From assembly GCF_029784135.1 (NCBI RefSeq), contig NC_073746.1, forward strand, positions 115,938,035-116,002,034: a DNA stretch of 64,000 nt, written 5' to 3'. Numbering within the stretch: position 1 is the first letter of the stretch; every line of letters starts with the position of its first letter. Made by a program: the position numbers and the translations under genes. This document shows positions 54,424 to 64,000 of the stretch, one piece after another. The notes below the pieces were generated by a model. That model was not told the origin of the DNA. It did not search any database and saw only the letters and a program-made list of their open reading frames with translations. Source of the DNA: Toxorhynchites rutilus septentrionalis. Its lineage: Eukaryota; Arthropoda; Insecta; Diptera; Culicidae.

Positions 54424-57231
54424 TCAACAAATGTTTAAAAGGTTCCCAAAATGAATTTTAAAATTATTTTTATTATTCCATCTCAATTCCCGTAATTCCC
54501 TTTTAAAAACAAACATCGACGGTTCTGTTACCCGTAAATTGAAAGCAATTGCTCTTACTGTCAGCCATAAAGCCGCTTTATGTTTCTTATTTTTTTCGTT
54601 TATTTGGAACTGTAGAACATCTTCTAGATCATGAAAATTTAAGCCAAACCGTGACTGTATAACATGGCTGCACCATTTCCATATTTCTTTGGCTTGTGGA
54701 CACTCTTTTAATCGGTGATAATTAGAATCAATTAAACCACATTTATCACAGCTGTCAGAGATCAAGTTCCCGATATTGTACGCTTTTAATTTTCCACGAT
54801 TTGGAATGAGATCATTCACAAATTCGAACACTTTGGAACGGTCCTGAGTGGAGAGAAAATTGTAGGATATGTTTTCCCAAACGACTCTCCAATTGACAGT
54901 CACACTGTCCTCGATGTTCGGTTTCTGGATAGATGATTCCAGAAAATGGCCATACAAATGCTTCATGGTCCTCAGATCGAAATTTTCCATAACATGTTTA
55001 CCATCGGTTAGCCATTCCCTCACATTCCTTGTCAATTTTTCAGGAGACCTGCATGAAATCAAGAAGGATTCTTCTTTTAAGTTTCCTTTTACGTCTTGAG
55101 AAAGAAAAATGTTCCTCAGAAACAAGGCTTTACATTTTGCCTCTGGGTCAATCAATTTCAACCCTCCTCTTAAAAAAATCGTTGTACAGCTGATTTCTGT
55201 TAAGTTTAAATATGAAACCCTTCCATATGAATTTCCCACATGCCGACTTAATTTTTCCCAAATGAGCATTTGATGGTGATAATCTGAGCAACGTACCGAA
55301 GTTTCGAGAGTATATAACAGTTCAATACTTGACATCTTTAAAATAAATTCAATCGTCTGACGCTATGCATATTTAGAACTGCTTTGATATTGTTCAACAA
55401 TTTTGTATAGTTTGCATTTACGGTAGTATTCCAAGTTTTTTCAAAATAAACTCCTAAAACTTTCAAACTGTCAGCTTCAGAAATTATCTGTGGTCCTAAT
55501 GGTGCTCGGTTAAATCTCATAAATACAGATTTTTTAAAATTGATTTTGATTTTTGCATACCTCGAAGAAGAATCAAAAATTTCGAGAAGCCTATCAAACT
55601 CTTCATCGTTCCTGATAAAAACTGTGATGTCATCAGCGAATTCAATTACACTTATGAATTTGTCGTAAACAAGAACACCTGTAATGGATGCAGCTATCTT
55701 CCTCAGGAGAGGCTCTATGTATAGCACAAAGAGTATCATACTCAATGGGCACCCTTGGCGAACGGAGCAATTGATATCGATTTCTGAAGTAAGAAATCCA
55801 TTAATTAATATTCGTGATTTAGCATTTTCATACAATCGTCTCAAGCACACTATCAGCTGAGAGGGAATACCAAATTTGTTCAATACTTTCCAAAGATAAG
55901 CATGATCTACTCTGTCGAAGGCTATATTTAAATCCATGCTAACCACACCACCTTTGAAACTTTTCGCTTCACAGGATTTTGTTAGTATTTTTCTCAGATC
56001 TTTCAGTTTTTCAGTACATGACAAATTACTAATACATGCTGTTTGTCCTTCTCCAATCAGTTTAACTAAGACTTTTTTCATCCGTTCAGCAATAATTTTT
56101 GTAAAAAATTTATAATCGCAGTTTAACATACTTATTGGGCGGTAATCGTCCAGGGATAAGCAGTTCCCACCCTTTTTAGGGATCAAGGTTATTATCCCAT
56201 CCGCGAAAGATCGAGGAGGACGTTTGCTTCCGTTTAAATAACTATTATACATGTCTATTAAATCAAATTTTAAGGACTCGAAGTGTGTTAAATAAAATTC
56301 GTAGTTAATGCCATCCGGCCCAGGAGTTTTTTTCTGAGAACAGATTTTTAGGACGAATTTTAGTTCTGCTTCATCAATTGGCTGAATTAATGCATTCCGA
56401 TCATTATCGTTTAATGCTTTTTCAATATAATCAATTGGGTCATCAGTTGAACTGCCTCCTAAACGCGGTTCAGCATCATTTGAAAATGTTTCTGTATAGT
56501 AGTCAACAACTTTCCGCTTCAAAATATTTATATCAGTAATAATTTGCGTTCCGTCACGCAACTTTATCATTTTACACTTTGGTCTGAGCAGAAACCTGAA
56601 AAATATTCATCATTTCACCCTGCAATAAATTAATTTCTTCTAGTTTGCTACCTAAGTGCTTCAAGCGATTTGATTCGATTTCCAAAAGTCTTGATTTAAT
56701 TATTTTAATATCTAAGAACGTTTCTTGACCATTACCCATTGTATTCATCCATTCCATCATCTTTGAATAGAAATAGCTTTTTTCATTAGAAATCCTTCTG
56801 TTTAGTTCCCAACTTTCTTTTTTATAAAATTGAGTTGTTTTTACTTTAGTGATTGAACTCCACCAAGCTCCTCTGGCAGTCCAGTAAGATTCTCTTACTT
56901 TACATAGTTGATAGTTGCTGCCGGAGAAGGCATAGACATTCACATAGTTAACATTGTTGATAACTACGGACGAAATACGACCGTTCAAATCCAGCAATGG
57001 CTGACAATAACCAAATGTGTTACGCACCAAAATGGCGTTACCAGAGCCACTTTCCGAGAGATTAATTATCGGGACATGAGACGGAATAAAGGAGAAGTTG
57101 TCATATACAAGTTCCTGTACAAATATTATGTCCAGATCATATAAATTTATGAATTCCTTGAAAAGAGTTTTGTTGATCGTAATATTTGAACTATTCAAAT
57201 TTATCGAGGCAACTTTGCAAATATAATTCAT
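54424..57231 (-). pseudogene. L1-like ORF2 with deleted endonuclease
   Basis: Starts MNYICKVASINLNSSNITIN at 57231 with the first endonuclease motifs (SINLN, FVQE), but after about 115 residues (NVYAFSGSNYQL) it jumps to the linker (WTARGAWWSSITKVKTTQFY); the GDFN and SDH parts are missing. A shift at 56571 leads into reverse transcriptase: KKTPGPDGINYEFYLTHFES, LIPKKG, DDYRPISMLNCDYKFFTK, VSMDLNIAFDRVDH, SVRQGCPLSM and the catalytic EFADDITVF (about 55640). A stop and shift at 55336 precede the C-terminal finger CDKCGLIDSNYHRLKEC, ending at 54424. The endonuclease loss suggests that this copy arose as a deleted variant, or decayed after insertion. Confidence 0.85.
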
Positions 57232-57431
57232 CTTTCGTAATTATTCAATTATGACGCTATAAAGGATACCTGCTTATTTTCCTGCTCGACTGCAATTTAG
57301 CTTATCATTCTTTTTGCTACTTGACTTAGTGACATCGGGTTCAGAATTTGTTCGACCTAGAGTCCGACTTCTACGACTTCTGCCTTTATTCTCCTGGGTC
57401 AGTCGAGGATGCTTTGAACGACCTCGTGGTT

Positions 57432-58505
57432 TCACTTCCTGCTGATACCCTCACTATCACTCCCCTTTCCAATTGCATAACCCCGTTTCATGCCTCCCTT
57501 AGTTTCTTCTTGATTAACCAGTTTTAGGTCGTCGTTGTCATACGCGTTGATAGATTCAGCCTCCATTTCGTTGTCGTACTCGGAATTGTCATTCGTATTA
57601 TTTGTTCCACCTGTTCCAGAGATCACATTCTTTGTCAACTCTTTCTTTTCAAGCTCTAAGTCCGGTAGTTTTTGTATTCCTCTCTCGCTCTGGCATACAG
57701 CCAATTGTTGATTGTTACCCACTTCATTCAATTCCTTTGTCGCAGCTTTTCCCAACAAGACATTTAAGTTGGTCATTGTTTGTAGACCTTGAGCTCCTGG
57801 TAAAGCAGCATTCCCTTTATGTTTAGACCAATTCTCTCCACCAACAACGACTCCACTGTAGGAAGCTGGGTTCAAACCCAAGCGCTCATTAATAGATTTC
57901 CGCTTTGGACAGTCTACCTTCAAGTGATCGGTGGCACCACATTGGAAGCATTTATTTAAGAGTCCCTCGTAGTAAATTCGTGTTCTGATGTTTTTTATTT
58001 GTAGTGTAGCTGAAATTTCGCCATTTTCCTTCAGCTCGACGTATGCGCCCCTTACCGAGTTCCATATTGGAAACCAAGTGCTCGCTGGATACTTTTCTCT
58101 AACCATCCGTTGTACCTTTCCATATTTCGAAAGAGCCTCCGAAATCTCTTGATCTTCAACCTCTGGCGGGAGATTAAAAATCCGCACGTAACGCACAATA
58201 GCACTAGCGGGTGATAATTGAACCAACGCACTTCGATTAGTATCATATGAAAACTCCATATTTTCAGGTAGCCTCCGTAAAGTGGACTTAAGGTCTTCCT
58301 CCGTTCTGAATTTTATAATCACCGACAGTTCCTGTTTCTCATTATACATAGAAAGGAGAATTTCATGTTTCAGCATCATTTTGTTTTTCATGAAATCGAA
58401 AACTTCCACATCCGAGGGCTCCACATCCGAGGGCTCCAGTAAAAAAGGAGCGCATGAAGGAGAACAATATCTATCTCGGTCTGGGCCATGTATGTGGCAA
58501 AGCAT
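57432..58505 (-). CDS. L1-like ORF1 protein (RNA-binding), 357 codons
   Basis: An uninterrupted frame from MLCHIHGPDRDRYCSPSCAP. Residues about 45-170 look like an RRM-type nucleic-acid-binding region (VIIKFRTEEDLKSTLRRLPE; VRYVRIFNLPPEVEDQEISE; RGAYVELKENG), followed by one zinc knuckle CFQCGATDHLKVDC near residue 195 and an acidic, Asn-rich tail. Such proteins coat the element RNA. That this frame is intact while ORF2 is broken is notable. The true start could be a later Met, since the first 30 residues include a short repeat LEPSDVEPSDVE. Confidence 0.75.
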   Translation of the reverse strand: MLCHIHGPDRDRYCSPSCAPFLLEPSDVEPSDVEVFDFMKNKMMLKHEILLSMYNEKQELSVIIKFRTEEDLKSTLRRLPENMEFSYDTNRSALVQLSPASAIVRYVRIFNLPPEVEDQEISEALSKYGKVQRMVREKYPASTWFPIWNSVRGAYVELKENGEISATLQIKNIRTRIYYEGLLNKCFQCGATDHLKVDCPKRKSINERLGLNPASYSGVVVGGENWSKHKGNAALPGAQGLQTMTNLNVLLGKAATKELNEVGNNQQLAVCQSERGIQKLPDLELEKKELTKNVISGTGGTNNTNDNSEYDNEMEAESINAYDNDDLKLVNQEETKGGMKRGYAIGKGSDSEGISRK

Positions 58506-58849
58506 GCGGAAAGCTTATTTGTCTTTTGTTCCGCTCGATCGTATTAATATTATAATGCTGTACCATGTATATTATACAAATGCTTACCAGTATTTGTGAG
58601 TCATGACTTTTTCTGTTATGTTATGTCTTTTTCAATGTCATAAATTGTGATGGCAAAACATGAGCTAAAAATCAATTTTGGGTGTGGATTCAGGTTTTCG
58701 ATTTGGGCTCTACATTCAAGTTTTGAGTTGACATTCATTCAGATCAGACCATATTCAGATTTAGATCCTAGTTTCACATAATCGAGTTCCAAATAGAGTG
58801 ATTCTACATTCATTGGTTAAGATCCCTTATTTGTATACTAAATTCAGTT

Positions 58850-59290
58850 TCCTGGCTCGATGACTACTCGCTCACACGGTCAGAGCATAAAAGCAGATAT
58901 TGAAATTTCTATTAACCAGTAGAGGCGAATGAACTGCAAAATTTAAAGCCTCTTAAAAACAAAGAACCAACCAATCTATTAACCAGTCTTGCTCCTGCCA
59001 GCGAGCGGTCAATATCACTTTGGAGGGGCGATTGTGTATCGTGGATGAAATTGTGGTGCAATTTTGTCCGTTGCTCCAAATACAAGGTGGAACTCGATAC
59101 AGAATGTCGGTTCACATGTCGTCGTTGCCGTTGTTTTCTTCATGTGTAGAAATATTTCCAAGCGATTGATGCAAACATCTCTGCGATCCATCGAAAAATT
59201 AGCATGTTATAAACGTTCGAAATCTTTCATAATTTCATTACATTTTAGTTTTCAGATTTGCATCTTATACCCTGTACCTTTCTGTTGAAT
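58850..59290 (-). repeat. Diverged partial copy of the GACGTAG repeat end
   Basis: 59160-59285 (TTGATGCAAACATCTCTGCG ... ATCTTATACCCTGTACCTTT) matches 33245-33370 of copy B in the same orientation at lower identity. 58920-58950 (GAGGCGAATGAACTGCAAAA) matches 15908-15935 of copy A. The family end motif itself has decayed. Confidence 0.55.
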
Positions 59291-59483
59291 CAGATTCAGC
59301 TACAATAAAGAATGCAGATTCATGACAAACACGGATTGAAATCGGTTCCTGATATCGCTGTTCCAGATTTTGAATTTCTTATTCTATATTGAAATTCGTG
59401 ATTCAGTTATCAAATTTACATTCTAGATTGTTGCAAAATGATTAAAAAATTAAAATGGTTAGCTAAGCGATCAGTCATTCAAT

Positions 59484-59830
59484 ACGAGGGCAGTCCGATA
59501 AGTACTCAGCCTACAAAAAAAAACAAAAATTTTGGAAAAGTGGCGATTTATTTCTCAACATAGTTTCGTTTTATACGTTTTCTCGACGTCTGCAAAGTAG
59601 GTCTTCGTGGCGGCGATGACCTCCTCATTCGACTCAAATTTTTGCCCGGCGAGTGACTTTCAAGTTTGGAAACAAAAAAAGGGGCACGGGGCCAAATCTG
59701 GAGAATACGGTGGATGGGGCAGCAGTTCGCAGTGCAATTCGACCAATTTGGCCGTGACGACGGCGGAATTTCCAATTTTTCCATTTTTCTAAAATCCGCG
59801 GATACGCCCGCTTCCAAACACGGTCAAAAC
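59484..59830 (-). pseudogene. mariner (DD34D) 3' fragment with end repeat
   Basis: The forward left edge TACGAGGGCAGTCCGATAAG is a mariner-type inverted repeat. On the minus strand the sequence reads, with shifts, YSPDLAP (third Asp), FFLFPNLK, LAGQKFESNEEVIAATKTYF and ends KTYKTKLC with TGA... It belongs to a different mariner group from the 40-kb copy. The region coding for the first two Asp is gone; what looks like 5' leader sequence (59830-59880) follows directly. Confidence 0.75.
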
Positions 59831-59899
59831 AAAACTACGAGTCCGATTCGGCTAAAATTTTGACAGCAGCCGTTTACGAGAATGTACTACACGATAAGT

Positions 59900-61500
59900 A
59901 TAAGCTTTTTTTTTCTAAAATGGGCATAAAACCTGCTCATTTTTGCGTCAACAGAAAATTGTATTCTATTCTTTCGAAAAATACAGATTCGGTGAGAAAA
60001 TTTATTAAACACATTAAATTTAAATTCAAAAATTAAAATATAAATTTTTATGAATCCGACTAGGCGTCATTAGGCGTCATAATTAAGGCAATTTAAACCA
60101 GATACAATTGGCAAACGCTTCATTCTATCTAGAGAAAATTAAGTTTTTGTATTATTTTGAGTAGGTTCATAATCGTGTATTTTAGATTTTTTCTGTGAAG
60201 CTCGTTCAAGCAAAATAAGGTAGTACAGTTAAGATAATGAGCCCTGTAACTTATTTGTTCGAAAAAAATCTTTGAATTTGTATTACAATTGTTTCTATTT
60301 TTTCTTTTATCATTGCGCGATAAGTGCTTCATAAACAATATTCATCTTTCAGTTCTAGAACGATAGAACTCATGTTCACTGATTCAGTGTCTTTGATTTC
60401 ATGAATATGCAAAAACTATATTTCTGACATAATTAAAATTTAAATTTTCTATTTCATTCAGGTTTGTAAAACTTGTGGTGTCGCCAGTCTTCTCGTTTCC
60501 ATAATGCCCTCTAAAAGCTTTTGTCATTCATAAACAAAGCAGAAACCAGTTGCATGATGTTGTTTTTTTCAGTTTAAGTTTTATGATAAAATGAACATTT
60601 CTTTTTTTTATAATTAATCTTTGGTGCTTTGAAACTGTGACTATTGTCATCCAGAAAATTTGAACGAGCTCATTATATCATTCCTATGTTCCAACCCATT
60701 ATAAGTACTTGTAATAAAACATATAATATTCAGTTGAATCACCAATTATACGTAATTTGATTACCGCTCGAATGGGCAAACGAGCATTTGCTGACGTGTG
60801 TTATAAGGACGCAACCATGGACGTATTCACGCAGGAAAGCAATCCTCCGATAGCAGAGGGTCCTCCAAATAATAATACCTTCCACTCTCTCTCTCTCACA
60901 CACACACACACACGGTTCGGGCTGCGTTCATATTTCCATGATTGCTCTGGGAATTGCACTCGATTTCAATATTTAATTACATTGTAGATTATACTCACTG
61001 TCCAGTTTTTCCACCCGCTGGCCGCAATCTTCGCGCTCATTGTTGTTCCATCTGGTCGATCTGCATCTGTACACCACACTGTACTTTGGTGTGGTGAATA
61101 CTGCGGAACGCAACATTGTTCCGTGCGGTCTGGTGTAAATAACCGGGGGCCATGGGCCCAATCCCCCAGGGGGAAATTTATTCTAGCCAAACAACTCGTT
61201 CCAATTGTTCCAACTATTCGCCGCCTGCAGCGTGCAAACATATTGACACATCTGTTGGAATTGTGTTCGGTTGGGTGGGGTTTTCCCGCCCAACACTAAA
61301 CCCGGTACCGATGTCTGGTAAAGATGTACGCGATCACTTCTGGGAGAGTGTAAATTTTAATTTGAGTGTGGTTTCCGGAAGCCTCAATTGTTGTACCCGG
61401 TCTGTGTGATAGATATCTGTTCTAGTTGAACCAGGGACGGCACTTTATTCACGAATTTGACTTTTGACGATAAAACTGTTAGATTATCTAGCTGCTGTGG
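59900..61500. other. Spacer, possible exon not called
   Basis: 59900-60740 is AT-rich without features. A (CT)n(CA)n microsatellite lies at 60890-60914. 60990-61240 is GC-richer; the minus strand has an open frame ending at a consensus donor (CTGGACA|GTGAGT at about 61000), for example IYTRPHGTMLRSAV ... EREDCGQRVEKLD, but no known domain and no acceptor were found. Confidence 0.35.
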
Positions 61501-62960
61501 GTTGTGTCCCATTCACCCGAAACATTCGGGTAAAGAATGCAACACATACCCGAATGCGACATATACCCGAATGAACACCCGAATGCCCGAATGAACACCG
61601 ACATATACCCGAATGGAATATTTACCCGAATGAAATAGAAAAAATTTCGACAAATCAGATTATGAGTTTTGTAATGAGCAAATTCGGAAAAGATGTTGAA
61701 GACTTCACTGTGTCATTTTTAGAAATTAGTGTAGGCACAATTGACATGCCGTCTTCTTTCCTTTCCGTATTGCCCTTGAAGGACAAATGATCATTCAGTA
61801 ATGAGCATGGGTTATGGAATATTCCGAAAATTAAGCAGGTAACTTTAACATAGAAAAAATAAATGAAAATGTGAAAAGAATAGATAAGAAAAAAATGGTA
61901 CTTACGTATTTACCACCGCAGCGCAGTTTTTATCATGAATTTATTATTTCGTGATGAAATTTATTCTGAGATCAATGTAACTGGGCGAAGTCCCCATTCA
62001 ACGAGGTTAAGGAACCGAGGCGACCTCAAGCCGCCGAGGTGAGGCAATCCGAGTCGGCCGCCGACCCGCCGTCGGAAGCGGCGGCTTCTCGCAAGCAAAT
62101 TCTGTGTTCCACCGATTGCCCGGTTTGTTTGAAACATAGGAGACGATCCTTCATTCAGGTCCGACCGAGCCTTAGCGACCGTCGGAGGGCATACGTTTAC
62201 CTGGTGCATTACGTTTGCCCGGTTTATCATGCATGCCATGCATTTTGATTGCCTGGTTTCAAACGTGATGCACCAGATAAACGCATGCGATCCGACGGGG
62301 GTCGGCGGCCGACTCGGATTGCGTCACCTCGGCGGCTTGAGGTCGCCTCGGTTCGTTATCCTCGTTAGATGGGGTTTCGCCCCCATTATAGTGATCTCAG
62401 AATGAATTTTATTGCGAAAAAATAAATTCATAATCAAAATTGCACCACAGTGCCATAATAAGTATGTACAAAAATTGTCAGCTTTCTTTTAAGTTAAAGG
62501 CAGCGTCATGCATATGGATGGATAAACTTCATAATACGTTATAAAACTGTATTCTTTCACTTTTCATTATTTTGAAAATGATTTTACTCAACGCCACTAT
62601 TTCTCAAATTGCACTACCCACGAAAAATACTTTTTGAGTGAACGTACGGGACAAATGTGATCTTTGTATAACACTGATCAGAAATATACAAATACTTCCT
62701 AATTAAATTTGCGTATTATTCGATTATATTATTATTCTTTTGGGTAAGTGTTGCATTCGGGTAGATGTTACATTCGGGTAATTCCTACATTCGGGTAACT
62801 TTTACAATCGGGTAATTGTTGCATTCGGGTAAATATCTCATTCGGGTACGTGTCAGTTCGAGTAGATGTCGCATTCGGGTATTTGTTACATACGGGTGAG
62901 TGGCATTCGGGTGAATGTCTTTCGGATAACTGTATTTCGGGTGAGTGGGTTTCAGCTAAA
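61501..62960. mobile_element. Foldback element with 17-base CATTCGGGTA repeat arms
   Basis: The right arm (62737-62945) is about 12 units with an exact 17-base step (CATTCGGGTA at 62754, 62771, 62788, and so on to 62889). The left arm (61511-61632) has about 7 units in the opposite orientation (TACCCGAATG), with one inverted unit. Between them a second, GC-rich palindrome is nested: 61965-62120 (AACTGGGCGAAG ... CCGAGGCGACCTCAAGCCGC ... GAGTCGGCCGCC) mirrors 62290-62400 (GGCGGCCGACTCGG ... GCGGCTTGAGGTCGCCTCGG), down to a centre near 62238. No gene is seen. The layout resembles Drosophila Foldback (FB) elements, whose arms are tandem short repeats. Confidence 0.75.
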
Positions 62961-63099
62961 TGTGAAACAATGGTTGCTGTGTGCTTTAGTGAATAAAAGG
63001 AAGTGAATTGCTGAATATATCAATAAAGGGCGAACACGAAATTAATGCGACACATTCAACAGGGCATAACTATTTTACTAATATTACACATATTTCAAC

Positions 63100-63590
63100 C
63101 AAATAATTGAAAATTTTCGGAAAATTCTGAAGATAATGGGAAAACTCGAAAAATTTCAATTCCTATATGTTCTATAATTACATAGTTATAAGCGTTGTTA
63201 GTCCATCTGATGTTTGCGACAACGAAATTGATTTTTGTTAGAAGATGGAAAGGAATTTTAATGTGATTAAACGCACTCCTATATCTTCTTCTATCTATAT
63301 GAATGTTGATGTGTTGATAAGAGCAAAACTCGAGAAGGAACTGTCTTAATTTTATCATATTTTCTGTATCAAACATTTATTTGATGTAACGGAGAAACAT
63401 GTTATTTTCAAGTGATTGAAAAATCTTGAACGAGAATTGTGTCTGAAAATAATCTGATATTATAATGAAAATAGTCAATGAACAGTTCTGCGACTGGACC
63501 CATGATCGTAAGTAAGAAAACGTGAATGTCTGGAGGTGTTGATAACAAAAAAATATTTTTAGGCGGGACGAAGTTTGCCGGGTCAGCTAG
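63100..63590 (+). mobile_element. Helitron copy 2, 5'-truncated
   Basis: Ends GGCGGGACGAAGTTTGCCGG then GTCAGCTAG at 63590 and matches 4760-5296 (last one and a half units) in the same orientation. The 5' part is missing or too diverged before 63100. It keeps the GACGAAGTTTGCCGGGTCAG form, closer to the general insect Helitron end than copy 1. Confidence 0.75.
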
Positions 63591-63591
63591 T

Positions 63592-63650
63592 TCTATATAA
63601 ATAATTTGAAAAAAATATTCCTCGTCAAAATTGAAATGAACGATTCCCAT
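63592..63650 (+). repeat. Possible start of a further Helitron
   Basis: TCTATATAAATAATTTGAAA begins one base after the CTAG of copy 2, that is, a new Helitron 5' end in head-to-tail arrangement. The rest to 64000 shows no recognised gene or end. Confidence 0.45.
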
Positions 63651-64000
63651 GAACTTAAATGCTCTTATGCCAGAAAATTCGTAGATCTACAGAATTGTTA
63701 GAGTTGATGAAAATACAAATCCGTAGCTAAAAGCCCACGTAAGGCAGTACAATTCTTCATTTAGGCGTCTCTCCCTGCATATCAGCACGGAACTAGGTGA
63801 AATTCAAATCTAGAAATGTGTCTCATTTCTCGTCAACGTCGTTTTTTTTTGCACCGTACATTATTTTCTAAAAGTCTGCGAATCTGCTTGAACATAACCA
63901 ATTTCGAGTAAATCATGTCAATCGATATTGATCGCAATCATCATTTGACTTAAACTTCCGCACGATCTGAAAATCTAGAACGCTTCGTGAATGAGACATT

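Larger units (their letters stand above)
54099..58520 (-). mobile_element. L1/Tx1-like non-LTR retrotransposon, damaged
   Basis: The 3' end is the T run at 54100-54111 (poly-A of the minus strand), inserted in a mariner copy. It holds ORF1 (58505-57432) and a broken ORF2 (57231-54424). The lack of RNase H, the single-knuckle ORF1 with an RRM-like middle, and a C-terminal CCHC finger in ORF2 point to the L1/Tx1 group. The 5' limit near 58520 is uncertain. Confidence 0.8.

Noticed and set aside
62737..62945. CRISPR-like array
   Set aside because: Units step at 17 bases with only 7 variable bases, the DNA is animal nuclear DNA, no cas genes are near, and an inverted partner array exists; it is the arm of a foldback element.

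Overview
This is a window of insect nuclear DNA, almost certainly from a culicine mosquito (Aedes-like). The evidence is short 55-65 bp introns with GT/AG ends, three conserved animal genes in pieces, a Feilai-type tRNA-derived SINE, and many mosquito transposon families: ITmD37E, rosa-like DD41D, Tc1, mariner, P/THAP, Helitron, I-clade and L1-like LINEs. Roughly nine tenths of the window is repeats in several layers of nesting.

Host genes. (1) 1-2424 (+): the 3' part of a haem peroxidase gene, open at the left edge, four exons in view, with all main active-site residues. (2) 8466-10101 (-): a complete four-exon gene for the third subunit of DNA polymerase delta (POLD3), ending in a textbook PCNA-binding box. 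(3) 25422-25541 (+): one coding exon matching the start of MON2; its following intron appears to hold most or all of the rest of the window.

Repeats, left to right. 3.2-8.3 kb: two broken DD37E-like mariner copies, a Helitron whose 5' unit is repeated four times, and a Tc1 element with intact ends. 10.8-15.3 kb: a near-duplicate 0.57-kb block spaced 3.9 kb apart with degenerate repeats between. 15.3-33.4 kb: a family of units starting with the near-palindrome GACGTAGGACTACGTC and ending ACCCACCCGTC, flanked by T runs. These units carry broken histone H2A pieces, histone TATA/leader sequence and several histone 3' stem-loops; one (15311-18605) has an empty site preserved at 11398. A histone H1-like tail lies at 19.4 kb. 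P/THAP and foldback remnants lie at 21.4-23.3 kb. 26.8-31.7 kb is an I-clade LINE joined to H2A sequence. 33.5-37.6 kb: a rosa-like element, an orphan histone stem-loop and an ITmD37E element. 38.9-45.3 kb: an AT-rich inverted-repeat element entered by a solo LTR, a mariner and a pogo-like element that itself contains a hAT-like element with unrecognised cargo ORFs. 45.4-59.9 kb: LINE, SINE, mariner and tandem-repeat fragments. 61.5-63.0 kb: a foldback element with arms made of 17-bp CATTCGGGTA repeats. 63.1 kb to the end: a second Helitron copy.

The host genes do not form a pathway; they are neighbours only. The main biological interest is the histone-carrying mobile repeat, the CATTCGGGTA foldback element, and the nesting order, which can be read from target-site duplications and empty sites inside the window. 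All family names come from motif recognition by eye; no database search was run.
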